Positions 35,916-45,215 of a stretch of 64,000 nt of DNA are shown here, in pieces. The notes under the pieces were generated by a model that was given only the letters and a program-made list of their open reading frames with translations, was not told the origin of the DNA and did no database searches. The stretch comes from Candidatus Lachnocurva vaginae (GTDB lineage Bacteria > Bacillota > Clostridia > Lachnospirales > Lachnospiraceae): contig CP049781.1 of assembly GCA_011082265.1 (NCBI GenBank), positions 62,001 through 126,000 of the forward strand. Reading direction: 5' to 3'. How positions within the stretch are numbered: the first letter of the stretch is position 1; each line of letters opens with the position of its first letter. The position numbers were made by a program, and so were the translations under genes.

Positions 35916-37598
35916 CTACTTAAAGAGAGGTTTAAGTGCCTTTGAAAGCAGTTCTTTCTTTTCATTTGCATCCTTTAAATTAGTTCCCTTGGTTGTGTAA
36001 TATATTTTAATCTTAGGCTCTGTTCCTGAAGGTCTTATTATCACAGTTTCTTTACTTTTAAGTTCAAATTTTAAGACATTTGCTTTAGGAAGGTTTGTAG
36101 AAGATGAATCTTCATAGTCAGTAACTTTAATAACTGAAATATTTCCGATTTCTTTTAATGGATTTTTTCTTAAATTATCCATAATTTTATTCATCTTTTC
36201 CATTCCAGAAAGACCCGGAAATTCAAAACTATCGACTTTATTTAAGTATCTTCCATATTTCTTATAAATATTTTCGAGATGCTCTTTAATAGAAGAACCT
36301 ATGCTTCTATAGTAGGCTGCCATTTCGCAGATAAGAATTGCGGATGAAACTGCATCTTTATCTCGAACATAAGTGCTTGAAAGATAGCCATAAGATTCTT
36401 CAAATCCAAATATAAAACGATTTTCTTCGTGCTTTTCCTCAAGCTTTTTAATCTGATCTCCAATCCACTTAAAGCCGGTAAGAGTTGCTATAAGTTCAAC
36501 TCCATACTCTTTTGCAATAAGCTCTGCAAGCGGAGTCGATACTATGGATTTAATTGCTACAGGATTTTTAGGCATAGTCTTATTTTCTATTCTTGCTGCA
36601 CAGATATAGTCAAGTAGAAGAACTCCCATTTCATTACCCGTTACAAGCTCATAGTCACCATTAGGGCATTTCATAGCAATTCCTACTCTGTCAGCATCAG
36701 GGTCTGTTGCAAGCATGAGATCGGCATTTTCCTTCTTTGCAAGAGAAAGACCCTTTTCAAGAGCTTCTACAAATTCCGGGTTTGGATAAGTGCAAGTTGT
36801 AAAATATCCGTTCGGATATTCCTGCTCTTTTACGATTTTTATATCGGATATTCCTATTCTTTTAAGCATTTTTGTTACGGGTACAAGTCCCGTTCCGTTT
36901 AAAGGCGAATAAACAAGCTTTAAGTTCGCATCCTTTGCAATATTAGGACGAACCTGCATACTTTCTATTTCATCGTAGAAAGCTTTCTTACAGTCGTCTC
37001 CTATAAATTTTATAAGTCCTTTTTCAACGCCTTCTGCAAAGGACATATATTTTGCACCGGAAAGAACGTCGATTTTTTGAATTGCATTATAAACAATATA
37101 AGCATCGTCGTCAGTAATTTGGCAACCATCCGGTCCATATGCTTTATATCCATTATATTTACTTGGATTATGTGAAGCTGTAATCATAATACCTGCTGTG
37201 CATTTATAATATCTTGTTGCAAAAGAAAGAGCAGGTACCGGCATAATTGAATCATACATTCTTACTTTTATACCGTTGGCTGCAAAAACGGATGCCGTAT
37301 CCTTTGCGAATTCATAACTTTTAATCCTGCTATCATAAGATATTGCAACGGTATCTCCGTCGTTTTTACTTTTTATCCAATCTGAAACCCCTTGAGTTGC
37401 CTGACGTACTACGAAAATATTCATTCTTCCAGTCCCAACGCCTATAGTCCCTCTTATTCCTGCAGTACCGAAGGAGAGTGAAGCTGAAAATCTCTCTTTT
37501 ATGGCATCATCATCGCCTTTAATGTCCCTAATTTCATAGTCTAAGTCGGCATCTATTAAATCATATTTTGCCCAGCGAAGATACTCATCTTTGTACAT
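35916..37598 (-). CDS. Phospho-sugar mutase (phosphoglucomutase/phosphomannomutase, PgcA type)
   Basis: A 560-residue alpha-D-phosphohexomutase. The phosphoserine loop is TASHNPSKYNGYKAYGPDG, the Mg2+ site is DPDADRVG, the sugar-binding loop is FGFEESYGYL, and the phosphate-binding loop is RPSGTEPKIKIYY. All four domains are present at normal length. It interconverts glucose-1-P and glucose-6-P (or the mannose forms), supplying NDP-sugars for surface glycans; a phosphopentomutase side role in the absence of deoB is possible but speculative. Monocistronic on the minus strand. Confidence 0.93.
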   Translation of the reverse strand: MYKDEYLRWAKYDLIDADLDYEIRDIKGDDDAIKERFSASLSFGTAGIRGTIGVGTGRMNIFVVRQATQGVSDWIKSKNDGDTVAISYDSRIKSYEFAKDTASVFAANGIKVRMYDSIMPVPALSFATRYYKCTAGIMITASHNPSKYNGYKAYGPDGCQITDDDAYIVYNAIQKIDVLSGAKYMSFAEGVEKGLIKFIGDDCKKAFYDEIESMQVRPNIAKDANLKLVYSPLNGTGLVPVTKMLKRIGISDIKIVKEQEYPNGYFTTCTYPNPEFVEALEKGLSLAKKENADLMLATDPDADRVGIAMKCPNGDYELVTGNEMGVLLLDYICAARIENKTMPKNPVAIKSIVSTPLAELIAKEYGVELIATLTGFKWIGDQIKKLEEKHEENRFIFGFEESYGYLSSTYVRDKDAVSSAILICEMAAYYRSIGSSIKEHLENIYKKYGRYLNKVDSFEFPGLSGMEKMNKIMDNLRKNPLKEIGNISVIKVTDYEDSSSTNLPKANVLKFELKSKETVIIRPSGTEPKIKIYYTTKGTNLKDANEKKELLSKALKPLFK

Positions 37599-37762
37599 AA
37601 AGCCTCCTAAAACAATTCATTTATATATAAAATGTGATTAATTACATGTGTGTTTCACAACATCCAAAATATTATATCACACAAAAATATTTAAAAGTAT
37701 ATAATAATATTACGGAAAAATTGGAACTTTTTTTGGATAAAAATACTTAGATAGGAGTTAAA

Positions 37763-38359
37763 ATGTATCCTTTTTTTGCTTTAATTTCAAGAATGAAATA
37801 TATTGATAGATGGGCACTTATGAGAAATTCAAGAAATGAGAATTTGTCTGACCATTGCTTGGAAGTAGGCATTATAGCTCATGCACTTTGTATAATTTCA
37901 AATAAGAGATTTAAAAGGAACCTTAATGCAGAAAAAGCTGCATTAATAGGTATGTATCATGATGCTTCAGAAATTATTACGGGAGATATGCCTACACCTG
38001 TAAAATATTATGGTAAAGAAATTACGACAGCATATAAAAAAATAGAAAAAATCGCTGAAAAAAGGCTTGTAGATAAACTGCCTAAAGATTTTAAGGAAGA
38101 ATATGAAAAAATATTTTTCTCGGATGAAACGGAAGATGACATCTATATAAGAAAGCTTGTAAAAGCAGCAGATAAAATCTCTGCTTATATAAAGTGTATT
38201 GAAGAGAAAAAAGCCGGTAATAGCGAGTTTAAAAATGCAGAAGAAAGCACAAAGCATATATTGGATGAGATGGCCGAAGAAATCCCTGAAATAGACGTAT
38301 TTATGAAAGAATTTTTGGACGATTATGGGAAAACTTTGGATGAACTTTTATATGAATAA
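37763..38359 (+). CDS. 5'-deoxynucleotidase, YfbR-like HD-domain hydrolase
   Basis: A 198-residue HD phosphohydrolase. RMKYIDRWALMRNSRNENLSDH holds the first metal His, GMYHDASEIITGDMPTPVKY is the HD motif with the YfbR-specific GDMPTPVK, and the last metal Asp lies in LVKAADKISAY. YfbR dephosphorylates dNMPs to deoxynucleosides, which would feed the phosphorylases and cdd encoded earlier. It starts after ATAGGAG. Confidence 0.9.
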   Translation: MYPFFALISRMKYIDRWALMRNSRNENLSDHCLEVGIIAHALCIISNKRFKRNLNAEKAALIGMYHDASEIITGDMPTPVKYYGKEITTAYKKIEKIAEKRLVDKLPKDFKEEYEKIFFSDETEDDIYIRKLVKAADKISAYIKCIEEKKAGNSEFKNAEESTKHILDEMAEEIPEIDVFMKEFLDDYGKTLDELLYE

Positions 38360-38391
38360 ATAAAAAAACTTGAAAATGATGCCTTCTTGAT

Positions 38392-39147
38392 TTAAATTTC
38401 AAAATCAAGTTCTACAGGGCAGTGGTCCGATCCTAATATTTCAGTATGAATTTTAGCATCGGAAAGTTTATCTTTTATACTGTCCGACACGATAAAGTAG
38501 TCAATTCTCCATCCAGCATTTTTTTCTCTTGCGTGAAATCTGTATGACCACCAAGAATAGATTCCTTCCATATCCGGATAGAAGAAACGGAAAGAATCTG
38601 TAAATCCTTCAGAAAGGAGCTTTGTCAAGCTTTCTCTTTCTTCGTCCGTAAATCCTGCATTTTTACGGTTGGTTTTCGGATTTTTAAGGTCAATTTCTTC
38701 ATGTGCTACATTTAAGTCACCGCAATAAATAACAGGTTTATTTTTATCCAATTCTTTAAGATATGATAAAAGGTCTTTTTCCCACTCCATACGATAGGAA
38801 AGTCTTTTAAGTTCATTTTGAGAATTTGGAGTGTAGCAGCATACGAGATAATGTGTAGGAAATTCAAGTGTTATTAGTCGCCCTTCGTGGTCATGTACAT
38901 CAATTCCCATACCATAAGATACGCTTATAGGCTTATTTCTTGTAAAAATTGCGGTTCCCGAATATCCTTTTTTATCGGCATAATTCCAATATTGGTAATA
39001 TCCGGGAAAATCAATGTCAATCTGTCCTTCCTGAAGCTTTGTTTCCTGAATGCAGAATGCATCTGCATTTAGGTCTTTAAAAGCATCTTCAAATCCTTTT
39101 TTTCTACATGCACGAAGTCCATTTACATTCCAAGATATGTATTTCAT
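38392..39147 (-). CDS. xth: Exodeoxyribonuclease III (AP endonuclease)
   Basis: A 251-residue EEP-fold nuclease. KYISWNVNGLRACRKKGFED, FCIQETKLQEGQID (catalytic Glu), YCGDLNVAHEEIDLKNPKTN, SWWSYR and GSDHCPVELDF (catalytic Asp-His) are all present and intact. It cleaves abasic sites and trims 3' ends in base-excision repair, a partner for glycosylases such as the Ogg encoded at 34.6 kb. Downstream in the same direction from the AlaX gene, 46 bp apart. Confidence 0.95.
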   Translation of the reverse strand: MKYISWNVNGLRACRKKGFEDAFKDLNADAFCIQETKLQEGQIDIDFPGYYQYWNYADKKGYSGTAIFTRNKPISVSYGMGIDVHDHEGRLITLEFPTHYLVCCYTPNSQNELKRLSYRMEWEKDLLSYLKELDKNKPVIYCGDLNVAHEEIDLKNPKTNRKNAGFTDEERESLTKLLSEGFTDSFRFFYPDMEGIYSWWSYRFHAREKNAGWRIDYFIVSDSIKDKLSDAKIHTEILGSDHCPVELDFEI

Positions 39148-39193
39148 AAAATCTCCAATCCAATAAAGTAGTTCTTTAGGTAAAAATATAAAT

Positions 39194-40483
39194 TTAATCT
39201 ATTATCGAAAAATGTTTATTTATAAAAAATTGTTTAAAGTCAACAGCTTGTCCGCTGCTTTCACATTTAGAAGAGAAGGTTCCTTGCACCATATCTTTAC
39301 TTCCTCCTCCTTTAGCATTAAGACTTTCCTTCATATCGGAAAGTAAAAGAGTTGAATCACTAGTTGACCCTAAAACAAATGATATTTTATCACCGATTTT
39401 ACAAAGGACCAAAACATACGAATATTTTTCTTTAAATTTATTAATAAGATGTTGCTTTGATTTTTGGTTAATATTTTCGTCGAATACAAAACATACATTT
39501 TCAGCATCGATCGGAATTTTTGATATTTTTTCTCTAATCAAATTTTCCTGTAAAAGCAGAATCTCTTTTTTTAAATTTGAAATACTTTCTTTTAGCTTTA
39601 AAACTCCGTCCAATGTTTTCTCTTGAGGAAGTTTTAAATCATTAGATAGTGAATTTAATATTGACTGCCTTTCTTTTACATAAGACAAAGCTCTTTTACC
39701 ACAAAGAATGGATATTCTTGTCCCACCCTTGTATCTTTCACTTGATAATACAATAAGAAGACCGATTTCACCTGTAAAATGCACATGAGGAGCACAGCAG
39801 GCACATCTATCAACTTCCTCAATTTCTGTTATTCTAAGATACGAATTTACTTTAATTTTGCTTCTAAATTTTAAAGCTGAAATTTCGGATTCAGTAGGAT
39901 AATAAGTCCTTACCGGAATATTGTTCACAATATAATTATTTACGATTTTTTCTACACGAAGGACATCGTTATCCGACATATTTCCGTCAAAATCCATAGT
40001 GACTGTATTATCGCTTAATCTAAAGCCTACATTGTTGTACCCAAAAATTTTATTAACTACGCCTGAAAACATATGTTCACCGGTGTGATTTTGCATATTT
40101 GAAAAACGATGCTGCCAATCAATCTCGCCATGAACTTCTATAGTCAAAGAAACATTTTTTAATAAATTGAAATCTTTTGAAGAAATTTCGTGTAAAATAT
40201 AGTCGGTATCGTTATTAGAAAGAATTATTACATTTTTTACATAGGAAGATATGGTTTTATCTTCAATATGAAAAGCAATTTCGCCTCTGTCGGATGTTTG
40301 ACCTCCCTCTTCAGGGAAAAATAAAGTGCTGTCGAAAAGAAGAAATGTACTATTTCCTACTTCTTCGGCATAAAGTAAATCAGCAGAAAATGTAGTTTCA
40401 TATGAAGCTTTATAATATAATTTCTCTGTGGCACTAAAGCCTTCTATTTTACTTAAAATATTTTTTATAAATTTATCTTCCAT
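39194..40483 (-). CDS. Alanyl-tRNA editing protein AlaX-L (AlaRS editing domain + DHHA1)
   Basis: A 429-residue free-standing editing factor. The N-terminal part carries EEGGQTSDRGEI; the zinc-type editing motif QNHTGEHMFSG (HxxxH) is near residue 131 and CACCAPHVHFTGEIG (CxxxH) near 228. A coiled-coil and DHHA1-like C-terminal domain end with AKGGGSKDMVQGTFSS. It hydrolyses Ser- or Gly-tRNA(Ala) made in error. Likely co-transcribed with xth. Confidence 0.92.
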   Translation of the reverse strand: MEDKFIKNILSKIEGFSATEKLYYKASYETTFSADLLYAEEVGNSTFLLFDSTLFFPEEGGQTSDRGEIAFHIEDKTISSYVKNVIILSNNDTDYILHEISSKDFNLLKNVSLTIEVHGEIDWQHRFSNMQNHTGEHMFSGVVNKIFGYNNVGFRLSDNTVTMDFDGNMSDNDVLRVEKIVNNYIVNNIPVRTYYPTESEISALKFRSKIKVNSYLRITEIEEVDRCACCAPHVHFTGEIGLLIVLSSERYKGGTRISILCGKRALSYVKERQSILNSLSNDLKLPQEKTLDGVLKLKESISNLKKEILLLQENLIREKISKIPIDAENVCFVFDENINQKSKQHLINKFKEKYSYVLVLCKIGDKISFVLGSTSDSTLLLSDMKESLNAKGGGSKDMVQGTFSSKCESSGQAVDFKQFFINKHFSIID

Positions 40484-40632
40484 GAAAAAACCGCCTTTTC
40501 TTTAATAAGTAATATTCTTAGTGATATTAAAAAAAATGTCAAATAAAAAGGAGATAAATGTGAAAATATTAAGATAAAGTTTATGTATAATAAATATAAG
40601 AAAGAGAAAGGTTAAAAAGAAGGGAAAAATAA

Positions 40633-41136
40633 ATGAAAATAAAAAAAGCGGATATGAATGACTTAAAAGAAATTCTTAACATATATTCCTACGCAAGGCG
40701 TTATATGAAGGAGCACAAAAATCCAACGCAGTGGGGAGATGATAGACCTTCTGAATCAGTAATAAAAAATGATATAACTAATGGAAATAGTTTTGTTGTT
40801 ATAGATAATGATGTTATTTCAGGTGTATTTTCATTTATCATAGGAGAAGATGAAACATATAAGAAAATATATGATGGTAAATGGCTTAATGATAAAGCGT
40901 ACGGAACTGTCCATAGATTGGCAGGAAATGGAAAAAGCAAGGGAATATTTGATTTTTCAATGGGTTATTGCGAAAAGCTTATAGATAATATAAGAATTGA
41001 TACGCATAAGAATAATAAGATTATGCAATATCTTCTATCAAAAAGAGGATATAAGAAATGTGGAATTATTTATGTGGAAGATGGATCAGAAAGGCTTGCA
41101 TACCAGAAAGAGATTAGTAAGGAAAAACTTATGTAA
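40633..41136 (+). CDS. GNAT family N-acetyltransferase
   Basis: A 167-residue protein. The start KIKKADMNDLKEILNIYSYARRYMKEH is typical of GNAT beta1/alpha1. VISGVFSFIIGED is a core strand pair, and RIDTHKNNKIMQYLLSKRGY matches the acceptor-side helix and the C-terminal motif B (NxxMxxxLxKxGY). The acetyl-CoA pyrophosphate loop is degenerate (LAGNGKSKGIFDF). The substrate is unknown. Confidence 0.85.
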   Translation: MKIKKADMNDLKEILNIYSYARRYMKEHKNPTQWGDDRPSESVIKNDITNGNSFVVIDNDVISGVFSFIIGEDETYKKIYDGKWLNDKAYGTVHRLAGNGKSKGIFDFSMGYCEKLIDNIRIDTHKNNKIMQYLLSKRGYKKCGIIYVEDGSERLAYQKEISKEKLM

Positions 41137-41181
41137 ATTTTATCTTCTTTTAAAAAATATTTAATAATAAAGGAATTATTT

Positions 41182-41961
41182 ATGGATTATATGATTAGAG
41201 CAATATCGGAGAATGAACATATAAGAGCATTTTTCGTAACATCAAAAGAGCTTGTTGAAAAAGCAAGAAAAGTACATAATACATCACCTAACGTAACAGC
41301 TGCACTTGGAAGAGTTTTAACAGCGGCATCTATGATGTCTTTTATGCAAAAAGAAGACGATGCGGTTCTTTCAATAAGCATAAAAGGAGATGGTAACATT
41401 AAAGGAATTACGGTATCAGCTTATGAAAAGGGAGTTGTAAAAGGATTTCCATTTGTAAAACGTCTGCCACTACTCGAAAAACGTAAGGGAAAACTTGATA
41501 TAGCATCCTGCGTAGGAAGAGGAACTATGACAGTTATAAAGGACTTAGGAGAAGGAGAGCCTTATAGCAGTCAAATAAATCTGGTTTCGGGTGAAATTGC
41601 AGAAGATTTTACTTATTATTTTGCAGAAAGTGAGCAAGTTCCGTCAGCAGTGGGACTTGGAGTACTTGTAGAAAAAGATGAAAGTGTAAGTGAAGCAGGC
41701 GGATTTATAATTCAGCTTATGCCGGATGCTACAGAAGAAGATATACAAATTATAGAAAATGGACTTAAGAATTTTGATTCAGTAACGGATCATTTAAAAA
41801 ATGGAGGAACTCCTTATACACTTCTTGAGCTTTTACTTAAAGGAGCAAATTGTAAAGTGCTTGATAAAAGGGCTGTAAGATTTTCATGCAATTGCAGTAG
41901 AGATAGAGTAGGAAAAGCACTTTTAAGCATAGGGTGTTATAAAATCAAGGAGGCTTCTTAA
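41182..41961 (+). pseudogene. hslO: Hsp33 redox chaperone, C-terminally truncated by a mobile element
   Basis: 259 of about 290 expected residues. The substrate-binding domain (MDYMIRAISENEHIRAFFV to the GGTPYTLLELLLKG region) is intact, and the first half of the zinc centre, CNC at residues 236-238, is present. After LLSIGCYKIKEAS the gene stops; the second half (CxxC) that completes the redox switch is missing. A serine-recombinase pseudogene begins 62 bp later, and a probable hslO tail lies at 47.64 kb. The product may still fold but cannot form the normal four-cysteine zinc switch. Confidence 0.85.
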
Positions 41962-42023
41962 TCAAATTAAGTTGTGTTTTTCTTGATTTTTTTATTTGAA
42001 AATTATAGAAAGGAGGAAAATCA

Positions 42024-43109
42024 ATGGAAAATACCCTTAAAATTACGGCACTATATGAAAGACTTAGTAGAGATGATGAACTACAAGGAGAAAGTAATTC
42101 AATATCGAATCAAAAGAAAATACTTGAAGAATACGCAAATAAAAATAATTTGAAAAATATAGTCCATTATACTGATGATGGAATATCTGGCACAAGATTT
42201 GATAGACCTTGATTTGTTGCGATGATGAATGAAGTTGATAAGGGCAATGTGTCTACAATAATTGTAAAAGATATGAGCCGATTAGGTCGTGATTATCTAA
42301 AAGTTGGGCAATGTATGGAAATATTAAGAAAAAAAGATGTTCGCTTAATTGCAATTAATGATAATCTTGATAGTTCAATTAAAGAAGATGATTTTGCTCC
42401 TTTTAGAAATATAATGAACGAATGGTATGCAAGAGATACCAGTAGAAAAATAAGATCCTCTTTTAAAACAAAAGGAAAAAGTGGGAAACCTACTTCATCA
42501 ACGCCACCATATGGTTATATGAAATCAACTGAAGATAAAAATAAATGGATTATTGATGAAGAAGCCGCAAAAGTTGTAAGGCGAATATTTAATTTAACAA
42601 TGCAAGGATATGGACCATATAAAATATCTAAAATCTTAGAAGAAGAAAAAATAGACATTCCAGGATATCATTAGCAAAAACTGGGAATAGGACTTTTTCA
42701 AAAGAAAGAATTCAAGTATCCATATCGTTGGTGTTCATCAACAATAGCAAGTATATTAACAAAACAAGAATACTTAGGGCATACTGTAAATTTTAAAACA
42801 AGAAAGCATTTTAAAGATAAAAAAAGTAAATATGTTTCAAGTGATAAGTGGTTGATATTTGAAAATACACACGAGCCAATAATAGACCAAGAAACCTATG
42901 ATAATGTACAAAGAATTAGAGGAAACGCTAAAAGATATTTTTAGATTTAATTGAAAAATATGAAAATTTTGAAGAATTAGATGCCGTAATGATTAATGAA
43001 TTTGTTGAGAAAATAATCGTCCATGAAAGAAAAAGAAAAGCACTTAATAAAATATGGCATACCATTAAAAGATTATACTGGTGAGCCACCAACTGGAAGA
43101 AGATTATAA
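42024..43109 (+). pseudogene. Large serine recombinase (TnpX/Tn4451-like), nonsense and frameshift mutated
   Basis: A good RBS (AAAGGAGG) precedes the ATG. The resolvase domain starts LKITALYERLSRDDELQGES, with the nucleophilic Ser in LSRDD. In-frame stops interrupt it at 42210 (after GTRFDRP, where homologues continue with Gly) and at 42672 (after DIPGYH); the recombinase domain then continues to NVQRIRGNAKRYF. Beyond 42940 the frame shifts and the zinc-ribbon region is missing; a C-terminal scrap (EKYENFEELDAVMINEFVEK) remains. It would have excised and integrated the element; it is now dead. Confidence 0.9.
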
Positions 43110-43127
43110 TATAAGTTTATATAAAAT

Positions 43128-43164
43128 TTGACAAATAAAAAAACGTATGGTTAACTTAAGTTAA
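43128..43164 (+). promoter_or_regulatory. Promoter with palindromic operator for the XRE regulator
   Basis: TTGACA (43128-43133), 17 bp, TTAACT (43151-43156). The -10 lies in the perfect 14-bp palindrome TTAACTTAAGTTAA (43151-43164), extended imperfectly to 18 bp. The next gene encodes an HTH protein, so autorepression is likely. Confidence 0.6.
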
Positions 43165-43188
43165 TCAAATGAAAGAGAGAAAAGATTA

Positions 43189-43428
43189 TTGAAAAATAAA
43201 ATTGCGGAATACAGAAAACCATTAGGTTTATCTCAACACAGATTAGGTAAGAAAATAGGAATATCACGAGTCAGTATAAATAAAATAGAAACGGAAAAAA
43301 CAATTCCTACATTAAAGATTGCAAACGATATAGCAAATGCTTTAGGAGTTTGTATGTATCAAGTTTTTGATTTGGATGGAAAAGAAACTTATAGGTGTTC
43401 AGCTTGCAATAGTGGAAGACCAGTATAA
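43189..43428 (+). CDS. XRE-family HTH transcriptional regulator
   Basis: A 79-residue protein, almost entirely one HTH_3 domain: IAEYRKPLGLSQHRLGKKIG, SRVSINKIETEKTIPTLKIA and NDIANALGVCMYQVFDLD. It ends with a short CSAC-containing tail. It starts with TTG after GAAAGAGAG. Similar small repressors are common in integrated elements; the palindrome just upstream is its likely site. Confidence 0.85.
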   Translation: MKNKIAEYRKPLGLSQHRLGKKIGISRVSINKIETEKTIPTLKIANDIANALGVCMYQVFDLDGKETYRCSACNSGRPV

Positions 43429-43450
43429 AGAAAGTAAGGAGGTGGAATTT

Positions 43451-43498
43451 ATGAACTATAACAATCCTCAGAGGTATAAAAACGGAGATAATTTTTAG
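43451..43498 (+). pseudogene. Short frameshifted ORF after the XRE regulator
   Basis: A strong site (AAGGAGGTGG) precedes ATG at 43451. It reads MNYNNPQRYKNGDNF and then TAG. Adding one T in the TTTTT run would extend the frame through LELLGHEMFLNLNYKKYI to about 43558, so a single-base deletion is likely. Product unknown. Confidence 0.4.
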
Positions 43499-43562
43499 AG
43501 TTATTAGGACATGAAATGTTTTTAAATTTGAATTATAAAAAGTATATTAGAGGAGGCGTAAT

Positions 43563-44180
43563 ATGAAAAAGTTGTCTAAAATTTTTACAAGTGTTTTGAT
43601 GGTTCTAGTTATGCTATTTAGTTTTAGCTTTTCAGCTTTTGCGATGGAGAATAAATCCGATACTAATGACCAATTAATGGTGGCGAGTGACGATAATTAC
43701 AATCTTGCCCCAGAAAATTATGAGATGGTGACTTCTGGGTACTTGGAATTAAATTCAGATGGAAGCGTTAGGATTACTGATAAGTATGTAGATTATGTAC
43801 AAAAAAAGATGGAAGAGAGAGGCGTTTCTGCTAGCGTTTTAGCTGATGGTGACACTATAACAATTGTTGAAAATACTCCGGCAATGTTTATGAGAAGTTC
43901 AAATAGTGGTGTAACCAAAGTAAAGTGGCTTTCATTTAACCGTTTTGAGATATATTTAGATAATAATTTATGTAATAAAGTAGTGGCAGGAACAAGTATT
44001 GGAGTTGCATTGTCTACTTGGATACCTGAACCGGTTGTTTCTAAAATTGTAGCAACAGCTTTAGGTGTATCTGCAGGGTTGATTGCTTTCAATAATGAGG
44101 GTAGAGGTGTAATTATAAGTGGAATATACACATTAGTACCACAACCATTAGCGACTTTTTATTGGATAAAACCACAGTAA
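43563..44180 (+). CDS. Secreted protein with hydrophobic C-terminal domain, bacteriocin-like
   Basis: A 205-residue protein I do not recognise by name. A clear signal peptide (KKLSKIFTSVLMVLVMLFSF, cleavage near SAFA-M at ~28) is followed by an acidic middle region (about 30-120) resembling a leader, then a Trp/aromatic start (VKWLSFNRFEIYLDNNLC) and a Gly/Ala-rich hydrophobic stretch (about 140-190) ending in WIKPQ. Such C-termini, followed by a small two-TM gene, recall unmodified bacteriocins and their immunity proteins. No peptidase-C39 transporter is nearby. A strong AGGAGG precedes the ATG. Function is inference. Confidence 0.55.
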   Translation: MKKLSKIFTSVLMVLVMLFSFSFSAFAMENKSDTNDQLMVASDDNYNLAPENYEMVTSGYLELNSDGSVRITDKYVDYVQKKMEERGVSASVLADGDTITIVENTPAMFMRSSNSGVTKVKWLSFNRFEIYLDNNLCNKVVAGTSIGVALSTWIPEPVVSKIVATALGVSAGLIAFNNEGRGVIISGIYTLVPQPLATFYWIKPQ

Positions 44181-44193
44181 GGTAGGGGATATT

Positions 44194-44358
44194 ATGTTGA
44201 GAATAATAGTAAGTGTATCATGGCTTATAACGGTAGTATTTATGTGGTTACCTAATGTGTGCAAAAATCAGTTTATGAAAGATAATGAACGACAAATAAT
44301 CAAGATACTAGCTACAATTTCTGCTGTTTTGTCAGTATACTACGGTTTTCTTGGATGA
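44194..44358 (+). CDS. Small two-TM membrane protein, possible immunity protein
   Basis: A 54-residue ORF: two hydrophobic helices (LRIIVSVSWLITVVFMWL, and ILATISAVLSVYYGFLG) joined by a charged loop (KNQFMKDNERQIIK). It starts 13 bp after the secreted protein gene behind a GGTAGGGG site and is followed directly by a terminator, so the two genes form one transcript unit. Size and topology are like bacteriocin immunity proteins; no sequence family is recognised. Confidence 0.6.
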   Translation: MLRIIVSVSWLITVVFMWLPNVCKNQFMKDNERQIIKILATISAVLSVYYGFLG

Positions 44359-44381
44359 ATGAAAAAATATAAATAACAAAG

Positions 44382-44419
44382 AAAAGGCCATTTATCTATC
44401 AAGATATTTTGGCCTTTTT
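44382..44419 (+). terminator. Rho-independent terminator after the two-TM gene
   Basis: AAAAGGCCA (44382-44390) pairs with TGGCCTTTT (44410-44418), followed by more Ts. It closes the secreted-protein/two-TM unit. Confidence 0.9.
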
Positions 44420-44750
44420 GAATATAAATAATATCTATATGGAGAGAACAGAGTGAAGAAATTAGTAAGAAAAAACATCAGTGAAAAGTAGAACGGATTA
44501 TGAGAAGGAAAGCCCCCTTTTATATTTGCAATATTTTGTCAAAAAATATCAGAAATAAATATCAATTTGGTTAGTATTGTATATATTGATTATTTCTTTA
44601 AAAAATAATTAATACAATTGAAATGGCAATAATCATATTTAAAAGATCACATATGCTGGTACATTAACAAGAATACAATGAAAACAGTAAATCCAAAAAG
44701 GTTTGCTGTTTTTTCATTTGTTCAAAATTAGAAAGAGAGGAAACGAGAAA
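44420..44750 (+). other. Degenerate element DNA with a small terminator
   Basis: No intact gene. A remnant start, GGAGAG followed by GTG at ~44453, reads KKLVRKNISEK and stops. AAAACAGTAAATCC (from about 44681) pairs with GGTTTGCTGTTTT (to about 44711), then Ts, a probable terminator. Nothing else is recognised. Confidence 0.5.
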
Positions 44751-44918
44751 ATGAAGAATATAGAAGAAAAAATTTTAATGGCAGATGAAGAAATCAAGCA
44801 GTTATAAAACAAAAGAAAAAACTTATTAGTAAGCAAGGACAGGAATAAAGAAATTAAAAATATAATTTTTAGAATTATAAATACTAATAAATTAAAAAAA
44901 TTTGATTTAAGCATATGA
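44751..44918 (+). pseudogene. Broken DUF3847-like gene
   Basis: After GAGAGG, ATG at 44751 gives MKNIEEKILMADEEIKQL, then TAA at 44805. The same frame continues with NKRKNLLVSKDRNKEIKNII and FRIINTN. The second piece parallels NKEIENIIFRMINTN of the intact DUF3847 protein at 45.9 kb, so this is a decayed, shortened paralogue. Confidence 0.6.
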
Positions 44919-44934
44919 AAATTGTATAATTTGC

Positions 44935-45213
44935 TTGAAAGGAGAGAATTTTGAAACTTGGTTATTTCCACATTGTGATACTCATGAGAATGAATATAAC
45001 AGTTTCGTACATGCAATTTTTAAAGAGAATAATGTAGTAGTAATCATCATTTTTTCAGAAGATAAAAACATCAAAAAAGATGAGGTTCAATTAGCAAAAA
45101 TTGCAAATTTATTTTATGATATATGCAATCATTTTGAAATAATTCATATTTTTGTTGATGATGTATATAATGTGGATATTGATTCAGAAATCACTAAATT
45201 AGAATTGATTTGA
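44935..45213 (+). CDS. Hypothetical protein, possibly a fragment
   Basis: A 92-residue frame from a TTG at 44935; no good Shine-Dalgarno lies before it, and the AAAGGAGAG is inside it at 44937. The residues (FETWLFPHCDTHENEYNSF, then VVVIIIFSEDKNIKKDEVQL) look like an alpha/beta protein without its N-terminus. I do not recognise the family. It ends 2 bp before the next signal-peptide gene. Could be a remnant. Confidence 0.35.
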   Translation: MKGENFETWLFPHCDTHENEYNSFVHAIFKENNVVVIIIFSEDKNIKKDEVQLAKIANLFYDICNHFEIIHIFVDDVYNVDIDSEITKLELI

Positions 45214-45215
45214 TT

